Shown here piece after piece: positions 8,127 to 14,718 of a DNA stretch of 35,911 nucleotides; positions within the stretch are counted from its first letter, which is position 1, and each line of letters starts with the position of its first letter. This DNA comes from Butyrivibrio sp. INlla21. Its GTDB lineage: Bacteria > Bacillota > Clostridia > Lachnospirales > Lachnospiraceae. The stretch lies in the NCBI RefSeq assembly GCF_900116875.1, contig NZ_FPCC01000029.1, forward strand, positions 1 through 35,911. Direction: 5' to 3'. The position numbers and the translations under genes are program-made. Below the pieces are notes generated by a model, which worked only from the letters and a program-made list of their open reading frames with translations, was not told where the DNA came from and ran no database searches.

Positions 8127-9053
8127 TTAATACCTCAAAAGTTCTATTATCTTAAGCTGATTGAGTGCATCTATGCGTATCACGGATAATATGATTAGCA
8201 GGACAACAAGAAGACCTACAAGCATCATAAGCGATTTTTCCTTATATAGTTTTTCCGGTCTCTGGGCTACAGAGTCAAAACGGAAAGAAAGAATAAAATA
8301 ATATATAAATAGAACGAACATTACGGGAACTGCAAAGATGTACTCTATCTTGTATTTCACGAGAAAGATTCCCAGACTGAAGGTAGAGCACATGGCATAA
8401 AACAATGTAGCAGCAAGAAGTCTGGTCTCGCTGTAATACTTAAATGATTTACGGTAGGAGGCAGCAAGTTCAGGGTTTCCAATCATCTTATATTCCGCAT
8501 ACCTTTTTGCTGTCATAAGAAATGCTCCGGCCATCCAGTATCCGAATACAACGCTTACAGGTGGAAGAAACTCACTGGTTAAAATGCTCCATCCCAACAT
8601 AAGTCTGATGATGTTATTAATGGACTCTGTCAAAACATCTACATATACAATATCTTTTGTGCGGATAGGCTTTACGTTGTAAAGGATCCCCATCACAAGC
8701 AGCCATATCTCATTCCAAAAGAACATCCTGCCCATGAACAGGGAAATCACCAATCCGGATGCGGCAAAAAGAATATATTCCAGAATGACGTATTTTAACT
8801 GGATATTATCTACGACCACGGGCCGGTTCTTTTTTACCGGATGATATTGGTCATAACCTGCGTCAAGCCATTCGTTTATAACGTAATTCGCAGAGGCAAT
8901 GAAGCAGGTGGCAAAAAAACCTGCAATAAATTTTATTAAGTGAAAAGCTTCTATGTCCCTGTTTGCGAGAAGCCATGCAAGTGCGACTCCAGGAATGATG
9001 AAAATATTCTTGATCCAATGATCAGGTCTCGCGATTTTTAAATAATTTAACAA
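8127..9053 (-). CDS. UbiA-family prenyltransferase, decaprenyl-phosphate phosphoribosyltransferase-like
   Basis: A membrane-embedded prenyltransferase of about 308 residues. The first Asp-rich motif is NEWLDAGYD (NxxxDxxxD) followed by HPVKKNRP; a second acidic motif lies in KDIVYVDVLTES. The opening KIARPDHWIKNIF is typical of the branch that transfers 5-phosphoribose from PRPP to polyprenyl phosphate, as Rv3806c does in mycobacteria. The likely start is TTG at 9053, because AGGAGG (9059-9064) is 5 nt upstream; the longer frame starts at GTG 9059, which overlaps that ribosome site. It heads the leftward operon with the GT-C gene and the broken DUF6044 gene, downstream of a Mn2+ riboswitch and terminator. 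Partner epimerase genes (DprE1/E2) are not in the window, so the final sugar is unknown. Confidence 0.85.
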   Translation of the reverse strand: MLNYLKIARPDHWIKNIFIIPGVALAWLLANRDIEAFHLIKFIAGFFATCFIASANYVINEWLDAGYDQYHPVKKNRPVVVDNIQLKYVILEYILFAASGLVISLFMGRMFFWNEIWLLVMGILYNVKPIRTKDIVYVDVLTESINNIIRLMLGWSILTSEFLPPVSVVFGYWMAGAFLMTAKRYAEYKMIGNPELAASYRKSFKYYSETRLLAATLFYAMCSTFSLGIFLVKYKIEYIFAVPVMFVLFIYYFILSFRFDSVAQRPEKLYKEKSLMMLVGLLVVLLIILSVIRIDALNQLKIIELLRY

Positions 9054-9083
9054 AGGCACCTCCTATAGGTTTAATAATGTTGT

Positions 9084-9142
9084 AAAAAAAAAAAGACTCT
9101 TACAGAAACTATGTGATTAATCACATGGTTTCTATAAAAGTC
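9084..9142 (-). terminator. Riboswitch-controlled terminator
   Basis: A very long hairpin on the minus strand: GACTTTTA pairs with TAAGAGTC, then AGAAAC with GTTTCT, then ATGTGATT with AATCACAT, followed by eleven U (9084-9094). Its outer 5' strand (9135-9142) includes the bases that form the 3' side of the aptamer P1 stem (9134-9140). The two folds exclude each other, which is the layout of a transcriptional on-switch. Confidence 0.85.
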
Positions 9143-9240
9143 TCGCTGTCATCCTAAGCTTCGGACAGGCCGGGTGCAATTTCTTGCACCTAAGTCGAAC
9201 CTGAACACAGAGCGTACACCCTGTAGCTACTCCCTCTTAT
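9134..9240 (-). promoter_or_regulatory. yybP-ykoY (Mn2+) riboswitch aptamer
   Basis: Reading the minus strand, the 5' part has GAGGGAGTAGC and the 3' part has CAGCGAGACTTTT, the two conserved ends of the yybP-ykoY aptamer. P1 pairs ATAAGAG (9234-9240) with CTTTTAT (9134-9140). A hairpin ACAG/CTGT follows, then the metal-site arm with TTCGACTTAGGTGC and GCACCCGGCCTG, then a small stem TCC/GGA. This family senses Mn2+ and usually switches on exporters or other metal proteins. Here the first gene downstream is a UbiA prenyltransferase. When Mn2+ stabilises P1, the terminator at 9084-9142 should fail to form and the operon should be read. Confidence 0.85.
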
Positions 9241-9273
9241 AGGAAATTTATTTACTTGTCATTTGATGAGCCA

Positions 9274-9302
9274 ATTGTTACATACAATTCATTTTTTGTC
9301 AA
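9274..9302 (-). promoter_or_regulatory. Promoter of the riboswitch-UbiA operon
   Basis: On the minus strand a perfect TTGACA (9297-9302) is 17 bp from AACAAT (9274-9279), which has an upstream TG (extended -10). Transcription would start near 9267, about 27 nt ahead of aptamer P1. A weaker alternative, TTGGCT-N18-TAAATT at 9245-9274, would start inside P1. Confidence 0.5.
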
Positions 9303-9353
9303 ATGTATACTCGATGTCGATTATCATTTTTCATCAAATAGTGATTTTGCCGA

Positions 9354-9616
9354 TACCGCTACAATTCATGATAATCATTATTATATAGGTATTCTTGACT
9401 AAGATTGAGAGGTCGGCTATGGCCAAACTACCGCTATGATTTTCAAAATTCACAAAACCATGGGTACTTTCAGCAGAAATTGACAGTCTTAAAAGCTAAA
9501 TACTACCGCTATGATTTTGAAAAACAGAAAAACCATAGGTATCATTCACCAATAATTGGCCTTAAATGAAGCATAGACTACCGCTACATTTATCAAAAAG
9601 CTCAAAATCATAGGTA
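9354..9616 (-). repeat. Array of four 38-bp hairpin units with exact 75-bp period
   Basis: Units at 9354-9391, 9429-9466, 9504-9541 and 9579-9616. On the plus strand each starts TACCGCTA and ends ATAGGTA (ATGGGTA in unit 2). Starts are exactly 75 bp apart and units are separated by 37 bp. In each unit the ends pair as a stem with a 2-nt GC bulge. In units 2 and 3 the stem continues for nine more pairs, and most of the differences among units are G-U wobbles if the minus strand is the RNA. Unit interiors and spacers are largely diverged, so this is an old tandem duplication with conserved stem ends. A possible fifth, degraded unit begins at 9279. No known family is recognised, and no ORF is present. 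Confidence 0.85.
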
Positions 9617-9688
9617 TTAGCCCAGAACACATGCTTTCTTAGCCAAACTTAACAAAAAAGACCACTTGCAGACCACTATTTTAAGAAC

Positions 9689-9720
9689 AAAAAAGCCCTG
9701 AAACGCAGTGATTTCAAGGC
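9689..9720 (-). terminator. Terminator downstream of tRNA-Gly
   Basis: On the minus strand GCCTTGAAA pairs with TTTCAGGGC (one mismatch) around an 8-nt loop and is followed by six U. It lies 9 nt beyond the tRNA 3' end, after a first short U-run at 9723-9728. Confidence 0.85.
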
Positions 9721-9729
9721 ATAAAAAAG

Positions 9730-9751
9730 AGCGATAGACGGGGCTCGAACC
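9730..9751 (-). repeat. Putative att site within tRNA-Gly 3' end
   Basis: The 3' 22 bp of the intact tRNA-Gly gene, exactly repeated in direct orientation at 4142-4163. With the isolated copy, it delimits the accessory segment that carries the small peptide, HAD, UbiA and GT-C genes. Confidence 0.7.
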
Positions 9752-9802
9752 CGCGGTCTCCACCTTGGCAAGGTGGCGCTTTACCAACTAAGCTACTATC
9801 GC
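9730..9802 (-). tRNA. tRNA-Gly (GCC anticodon)
   Basis: A complete 73-nt cloverleaf on the minus strand: acceptor GCGATAG / CTATCGC, D arm with AGTTGGTA, anticodon stem CCACC / GGTGG around the loop TTGCCAA (anticodon GCC), T arm GCGGG-TTCGAGC-CCCGT, and discriminator U. The 3' CCA is not encoded, so it must be added by the tRNA nucleotidyltransferase. It has its own strong promoter (9842-9870) and terminator (9689-9720). It reads glycine codons GGC and GGU. Its 3' end serves as the apparent integration site. Confidence 0.95.
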
Positions 9803-9841
9803 GTTTATTTCGTTGCCGTGTTTACCGCGACAACAAAATTG

Positions 9842-9870
9842 ATTTTAGAGTATAAGTGCTGGGTTGTCAA
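9842..9870 (-). promoter_or_regulatory. Promoter of tRNA-Gly
   Basis: On the minus strand TTGACA (9865-9870) is 17 bp from TAAAAT (9842-9847). The start would be about 33 nt before the mature tRNA 5' end at 9802. Confidence 0.8.
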
Positions 9871-9880
9871 CACATTTTTT

Positions 9881-11158
9881 TTATTTTTCATCGCAAACTT
9901 GAAAAATAACGAATTTAAGGTAATAAGAAGCCGCTCCGCCCCATAAAATAGGGTGATCTGCTGCCTGCTGCCTGAACTCGATCTGCCTTAGTCTCTTATG
10001 CGCATCTCTGGCTGCGTCCTTTATGGTTTTAAGGAAGAGTTCTTCGTCCATAAAGTGAGAGCAGGAGCAGGTTGCAAGATAGCCGCCGTCCTTTACGAGC
10101 TTCATGCCGCGCATGTTGATCTCCTTGTAGCCTGTGACAGCTTTTTTGATAGAAGCTCTTGATTTGGTAAACGCGGGAGGATCGAGAATAACAACGTCAA
10201 AAGATTCGCCTTCCGATTCAAGCTTTGGAAGAAGGTCAAATACATCGGCGCATTCAAAGCTCACAACATCGGACAAATTGTTGAGAGCAGCATTTTCTCT
10301 TGCCTGTTCGCAGCCAAGGTCCGAAGCGTCGACACCGATGACTTCAGCGGCACCGCCTGCTGCTGCGTTAAGAGCAAATGAGCCTGTGTGAGTAAAGCAG
10401 TCGAGAACTCTTTTGCCCTTGCAGAGACCTCGAATGGCCTGTCTGTTGAACTTCTGATCAAGGAAGAAACCTGTCTTCTGGCCGTTCTCTACATCTACAT
10501 AATATTTAACACCATTCTCTTCAATAAGAACCTTGGTGTCGAATTCTTCTCCGATAAAACCTTTAATGCGCTCAAGGCCTTCAAGCTCGCGCACCTTAGC
10601 GTCGCTTCTTTCATAGATACCGCGTATCGTAACGCCGTCTTCCGCAAGGACTTCTTTGCAGGCATCAAGGATGATGTTCTTCATTCTGTCGGTGCCAAGA
10701 GCCAGTGATTCAATGACAAGTACATCTGCGAACTTGTCGATAGTGATACCGGGAAGGAAATCCGCCTCTCCGAAGATGAGTCTGCAGGAGAGCATGGTAA
10801 GCGCCATGGGAGAATCGTACTGATACAGATAAGTATTTATATAGGAAGTCATGACCCTTTTCCTGTATTCCCAGGCGTCTCTGACTCTTGTCTTGATAAG
10901 CTCTTCATTTACGGGATGGTTCTTTTTCCTGGACATCATGCGAACTCGCAGCTTTGAAGCTGTGTTGATAAAGCCGTATCCGAGGAAATAGCCGTCGAAG
11001 TCGTTGAGCTCAATAATATCTCCATCGTCAAAAGAACCCTCAATACGGGCAATCTCATTATCATAGATCCAGGCACCGCCGGCCTTGAATTCACGTCCCT
11101 CACCCCTCTTGAGGATCACTTTTGCATCTGAATAATATATGGTGTTTTGGTTGATCAT
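9881..11158 (-). CDS. Class I SAM-dependent rRNA methyltransferase, RlmI-like
   Basis: A 425-residue cytosolic methyltransferase of the RlmI/RlmK group, which makes 5-methylcytosine in 23S rRNA. The N-terminal 80 residues form a PUA-like domain (KVILKRGEGREFKAGGAWIYDNEI). Then come ENGQKTGFFLDQ (225-235), the SAM site VLDCFTHTGSF (251-261), the target-base motif DPPAF (326-330) and TCSCS (363-367), which holds the likely catalytic Cys. GGAG lies 5 nt before the ATG at 11158. It stands alone, divergent from the methionine sulfoxide reductase gene and upstream of tRNA-Gly. Length and motifs are normal. The exact target base in this organism is assumed from the E. coli enzyme. Confidence 0.9.
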   Translation of the reverse strand: MINQNTIYYSDAKVILKRGEGREFKAGGAWIYDNEIARIEGSFDDGDIIELNDFDGYFLGYGFINTASKLRVRMMSRKKNHPVNEELIKTRVRDAWEYRKRVMTSYINTYLYQYDSPMALTMLSCRLIFGEADFLPGITIDKFADVLVIESLALGTDRMKNIILDACKEVLAEDGVTIRGIYERSDAKVRELEGLERIKGFIGEEFDTKVLIEENGVKYYVDVENGQKTGFFLDQKFNRQAIRGLCKGKRVLDCFTHTGSFALNAAAGGAAEVIGVDASDLGCEQARENAALNNLSDVVSFECADVFDLLPKLESEGESFDVVILDPPAFTKSRASIKKAVTGYKEINMRGMKLVKDGGYLATCSCSHFMDEELFLKTIKDAARDAHKRLRQIEFRQQAADHPILWGGAASYYLKFVIFQVCDEK

Positions 11159-11188
11159 TTTTACTCCGATTTAATTGATTTTACGTAA

Positions 11189-11217
11189 TTGATTCATTTA
11201 CTATTTTTATATATCAT
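11189..11217 (+). promoter_or_regulatory. Promoter of the fRMsr operon
   Basis: TTGATT (11189-11194), a 17-bp spacer and TATCAT (11212-11217) lie in the 116-bp divergent intergenic region, about 50 nt upstream of the start codon's ribosome site. Confidence 0.55.
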
Positions 11218-11274
11218 AGTTTTTAATGCAGTACAAATCTAAGTTTAATTTTGCATTGAAAGAAGGAAAAATAC

Positions 11275-11745
11275 ATGACAGATTACAAACTACTGGGCGA
11301 GCAGATCAAGGCACTTGCGGAAGACGAACCGGGTTTCATTCCCGTCCTTTCCAATGCATCTGCTCTTTTATTTGACAACATAGAGAATCTCAACTGGGCC
11401 GGTTTTTATCTTATGAATAAAGGATCTCTTTTGCTGGGACCCTTTCAGGGAAAGGTTGCGTGTATAAGGATACCGCTTGGAAGAGGAGTGTGCGGAACCG
11501 CGGCGGGCGAGGACAAAACGCAGCTTGTTGACAACGTGCATGAGTTCGCAGGCCACATCGCTTGCGACGGAGCTTCCAATTCGGAGATCGTGGTGCCCAT
11601 ACACAGAGGCGGAAAGGTGATCGGCGTTCTTGATATCGACAGTCCCTTACTTGCAAGATTTTCGGAAGAAGATAAAAAAGGACTCGAAGCATTTGTTAAA
11701 GTCCTAGAGGAATATACAGATTTCACGGGAGTGGAAGAGGAGTAA
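11275..11745 (+). CDS. Free methionine-(R)-sulfoxide reductase (GAF domain, fRMsr)
   Basis: A 156-residue single GAF-domain enzyme that reduces free methionine-R-sulfoxide in the cytoplasm, protecting the methionine pool from oxidation. The family's three conserved cysteines are present: C63 in VACIRIPLGRG, C73 in VCGTAA and C97 in HIACDGASNSEIVVPI. The body also has the typical NWAGFY and GVLDIDSP segments. AAGGAA precedes the ATG by about 7 nt. The gene ends 2 nt before the threonine-aldolase-like gene, so both are probably on one message from the promoter at 11189. Length matches the family. Confidence is high because the cysteine pattern is diagnostic. Confidence 0.93.
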   Translation: MTDYKLLGEQIKALAEDEPGFIPVLSNASALLFDNIENLNWAGFYLMNKGSLLLGPFQGKVACIRIPLGRGVCGTAAGEDKTQLVDNVHEFAGHIACDGASNSEIVVPIHRGGKVIGVLDIDSPLLARFSEEDKKGLEAFVKVLEEYTDFTGVEEE

Positions 11746-11747
11746 AT

Positions 11748-12818
11748 ATGGATAAGAGAATTTCTTTTTCAAGTGATTATACAAAGGGCGCTCATCCCAG
11801 GATCCTTGAGCGCATGACAGAGACCAATTTCGAGCAGATAGACGGCTACGGAACGGATGAATATTGTAAGAGTGCAGCCGACAAGATAAAGAAAGCGTGC
11901 GGAACACCGGATGCGGATGTATTCTTCCTTGTCGGAGGAACTCAGACCAATCAGACAATAATTGATATGCTGATCCAACCCTACGAGGGGATCGTTGCGG
12001 CGTCCACAGGCCACATTGCAGCTCATGAGGCAGGAGCGATCGAGCATGCCGGACATAAAGTAATAACGCTTCCGAACCGCGGCGAGGAAAAAGATACCGA
12101 GAAATACGGATCTGATATCGGCAAGATCGCAGCTGCAGATCTTAAGAAGCTTCTTGAGGATTTCTACGGCGATGCCAATCACGAGCATATGGTATTCCCG
12201 GGAGCGGTTTATATATCTCATCCGACAGAGTACGGAACTCTTTATACCAAGAAAGAACTTGAGAACATTTCTCAGATATGCAAAGAGTATAAGATCCCTC
12301 TTTTCCTTGACGGAGCAAGGCTCGGATACGGTCTTATGAGCAAAAGAACCGACGTAAGCCTCAAAGATATCGCAAGTCTTGTGGATGTCTTTTACATCGG
12401 AGGAACCAAGGTCGGAGCGCTCTTTGGAGAGGCGGTTGTCTTTACAAAGGGAGTTACAACAAAGCACCCTATCCCTGTGATCAAGCAGCACGGAGCACTT
12501 CTTGCAAAGGGATGGCTCTTGGGACTACAGTTCGATACGCTGTTTACGGACGAGCTTTACTTTGAGCTTGGCAGAAACGCCATAGATACTGCGGAATTAT
12601 TAAAAGAGGGTTTAAAGAAAAAAGGATACGAGATTTTCCTTGATTCTCCGACCAATCAGCAGTTCGTTATTGTCTCAAATGAGAAGTTAAAAGAGCTTGA
12701 TAAGAATGTCAGATACGGATTTTGGGAAAAATATGATGATAATCATACGGTAATCCGTTTTGCTACAGACTGGGCGACCCAAAAAGCAGACGTGGAGAGG
12801 CTTCTTGAGCTCTTATAG
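11748..12818 (+). CDS. Threonine aldolase family PLP-dependent enzyme
   Basis: A 356-residue fold-type I PLP enzyme of the low-specificity threonine aldolase / beta-eliminating lyase group. It has GGTQTN (63-68) near the cofactor phosphate site, the stacking His in STGHIAAHEAGAIE, LDGAR (187-191) with the ring-binding Asp D188, and IGGTKVGAL with the Schiff-base Lys K221. It likely cleaves threonine or a related beta-hydroxy amino acid to glycine and an aldehyde; substrate and stereospecificity are inferred only from family. The GGAG of its ribosome site lies within the end of the fRMsr gene, 2 nt separating stop and start. No clear terminator follows before the opp promoter at 12846. Confidence 0.88.
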   Translation: MDKRISFSSDYTKGAHPRILERMTETNFEQIDGYGTDEYCKSAADKIKKACGTPDADVFFLVGGTQTNQTIIDMLIQPYEGIVAASTGHIAAHEAGAIEHAGHKVITLPNRGEEKDTEKYGSDIGKIAAADLKKLLEDFYGDANHEHMVFPGAVYISHPTEYGTLYTKKELENISQICKEYKIPLFLDGARLGYGLMSKRTDVSLKDIASLVDVFYIGGTKVGALFGEAVVFTKGVTTKHPIPVIKQHGALLAKGWLLGLQFDTLFTDELYFELGRNAIDTAELLKEGLKKKGYEIFLDSPTNQQFVIVSNEKLKELDKNVRYGFWEKYDDNHTVIRFATDWATQKADVERLLELL

Positions 12819-12845
12819 CAGTTCAACGCGACAACGCGATTTTGG

Positions 12846-12874
12846 TTGACAGTGCTAAATAAAACGCATATATT
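12846..12874 (+). promoter_or_regulatory. Strong sigma-A promoter of the opp operon
   Basis: Perfect TTGACA (12846-12851), 17-bp spacer, then TATATT (12869-12874). Downstream, ATACA-TATAAT-TGTAT and the 8-bp palindrome TGTATACA lie near the predicted start and could be operator sequences. Confidence 0.8.
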
Positions 12875-12925
12875 AAATATACATATAATTGTATACATGT
12901 ATTTTGAAACAAGAGGAGGAAAAGT

Positions 12926-14635
12926 ATGAAGAAGACATTATTATCTATCGTACTTGCATCTGCCATGACACTGAGCCTTGTAGCTTGCGGAAGCTCAGCT
13001 GTCAGTGGAGTATCTCAGGACCAGCAGGGTTCAGATGCTCAGCAGACCACAGCAGACACAGCTGCTGAAACAACAGGAGAGGGCTCCGGATCAGATCTTA
13101 ACGTTATGCTTGAGACTCCCGTTGAGTCACTTGATCCCCAGCAGGCAACTGACGGAACATCATTCGAAGTTATCGCAGATTACACAGACGGACTTATGCA
13201 GATGGACGCAGACGGACAGGCAGTTAACGCGCTTGCCGAGAGCGTTGATGTAGCTGATGATGGTCTTACATACACATTCCATATCCGTAAGGATGCAAAT
13301 TGGAGCAACGGAGAGCCCGTAACTGCGGCAGATTTCGTATTTGCTTGGCAGAGAGCGGTTGATCCCGAAGTTGCTTCCGAGTATTCTTTCATGTTCAGTG
13401 ATATCGGACAGATCGTAAATGCTCAGGATATTATCGATGGCAAGAAGGATAAGGCAGATCTTGGTGTTACAGCCGTTGACGACAAGACTCTTGAAGTTAA
13501 GCTCAACTGCCCTGTTTCTTATTTCTTAAGCCTTATGTACTTCCCTACATTCTACCCTGTAAACCAGGCATTCTTTGAGGGATGTGCAGATACTTTCGCA
13601 ACAAGCCCTGAGACAACACTTTCAAACGGTGCTTTCGTGCTTGACGAGTATCAGCCCGCAGCAACAACAATTCATTTGACAAAGAACGAGAATTACTATG
13701 ACGCTGCAACCGTTAAGCTTCCGGGACTTAGCTATCAGGTAATCCAGGATTCACAGCAGGCTCTTATGAGCTACCAGAACGGTGACCTTGATACAACACT
13801 TGTAAACGGCGAGCAGGTTGACCAGGTTAAGGATGATCCCGCATTCACAGCAATCGGTGCAGGATATCTTTGGTATATCTCTCCCAACATGAGAGACGTT
13901 AAGGAGCTTCAGAATCTCAACATTCGTCTTGCTCTTACAATGGCACTCAACAGAGAGGCTATTACAACAGACGTTCTTAAGGATGGTTCAGCTCCCACAT
14001 ATACAGGTGTTCCCATGGACTTCGCAGCAGGCCCTGACGGAAGCGATTTCTCCGCAGACCAGAAGAAGTTCGAGGACGTTTGCAGATATGATGCAGACAA
14101 GGCTGTAGAGTACTGGAATAAGGGTCTTGAAGAGCTCGGCGCTACAAGCATCACTCTTACAATGATCCACGACGCAGATGATGCTCCCATCAAGGTTGCA
14201 CAGGTAGTTAAGGAGCAGCTTGAGACAACTCTTCCCGGACTTACTGTTGAGCTTCAGCAGATGCCCAAGAAGGAGAGAGTAGAGCGTATGCAGGAAGCAG
14301 ACTTTGAGCTTGGTCTTACACGTTGGGGTCCCGACTATGCTGATCCTATGACATACCTTGGTATGTGGATCACAAACAACCCGAACAACTACGGCTTCTG
14401 GAGCAACGCAGAGTATGACAAGATCATCAGCGATTGCACAACAGGTGAGATCGCAATGGATCCCGAAGCTCGTTGGGCAGCTCTTTATGATGCAGAGAAG
14501 ATCGCAATGGATGATGCGGTTATCTTCCCTCTTTATACACAGTGCAATGCTGAGCTTATCTCAACAAACGTATCAGGAATTGAGTTCCATCCTGTAGCAC
14601 TCAACAGAGTATATAAGAGAGCAGTTAAGAACTAA
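12926..14635 (+). CDS. oppA: Oligopeptide ABC transporter substrate-binding lipoprotein OppA
   Basis: A 569-residue lipoprotein of the SBP family 5 type that captures peptides outside the membrane. The signal peptide MKKTLLSIVLASAMTLSLVAC has the lipobox LVAC with C21. A Ser/Gln/Thr-rich linker follows, then the mature domain with ESLDPQQATDGTSFEV, YTFHIRKDANWSNGEPVTAADFVFAWQR and, near the end, RWGPDYADPMTYLGMW. These are classic OppA blocks. AGGAGG precedes the ATG. It is the first gene of oppABCDF and is separated from oppB by a strong hairpin, which would leave more oppA message than the rest. Many codons end in preferred bases, as in highly expressed genes. Peptide preference cannot be read from sequence. 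Confidence 0.95.
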   Translation: MKKTLLSIVLASAMTLSLVACGSSAVSGVSQDQQGSDAQQTTADTAAETTGEGSGSDLNVMLETPVESLDPQQATDGTSFEVIADYTDGLMQMDADGQAVNALAESVDVADDGLTYTFHIRKDANWSNGEPVTAADFVFAWQRAVDPEVASEYSFMFSDIGQIVNAQDIIDGKKDKADLGVTAVDDKTLEVKLNCPVSYFLSLMYFPTFYPVNQAFFEGCADTFATSPETTLSNGAFVLDEYQPAATTIHLTKNENYYDAATVKLPGLSYQVIQDSQQALMSYQNGDLDTTLVNGEQVDQVKDDPAFTAIGAGYLWYISPNMRDVKELQNLNIRLALTMALNREAITTDVLKDGSAPTYTGVPMDFAAGPDGSDFSADQKKFEDVCRYDADKAVEYWNKGLEELGATSITLTMIHDADDAPIKVAQVVKEQLETTLPGLTVELQQMPKKERVERMQEADFELGLTRWGPDYADPMTYLGMWITNNPNNYGFWSNAEYDKIISDCTTGEIAMDPEARWAALYDAEKIAMDDAVIFPLYTQCNAELISTNVSGIEFHPVALNRVYKRAVKN

Positions 14636-14655
14636 TAGCAATATAAGATGATTAC

Positions 14656-14708
14656 TGCGCAAGGGTGGGTAGTGATAACCTATATCACCCTTGCGCATTA
14701 TCTTTTTT
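14656..14708 (+). terminator. Intra-operon hairpin/attenuator between oppA and oppB
   Basis: A perfect 12-bp stem TGCGCAAGGGTG / CACCCTTGCGCA (14656-14667 and 14686-14697) with an 18-nt loop, then TTATCTTTTTT. It lies between the oppA stop and the oppB start and should end many transcripts or protect the oppA message, giving excess binding protein. Confidence 0.8.
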
Positions 14709-14718
14709 CGGAGTCAAT

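Noticed and set aside
9279..9316. Fifth unit of the hairpin array
   Set aside because: It begins exactly 75 bp before unit 1 and shares TACAATTCAT with it, but the stem ends are lost and the sequence overlaps a good promoter. Mentioned only as a possible degraded unit.
9354..9616. CRISPR array interpretation of the 75-bp periodic repeats
   Set aside because: Only the ends of the 38-bp units are conserved, interiors differ widely, spacers show traces of common ancestry, and there are no cas genes nearby. A CRISPR would have near-identical repeats and unrelated spacers.
11769..12491. 240-codon minus-strand ORF opposite the threonine-aldolase-like gene
   Set aside because: Antisense shadow; the sense gene has all PLP motifs and a ribosome site.
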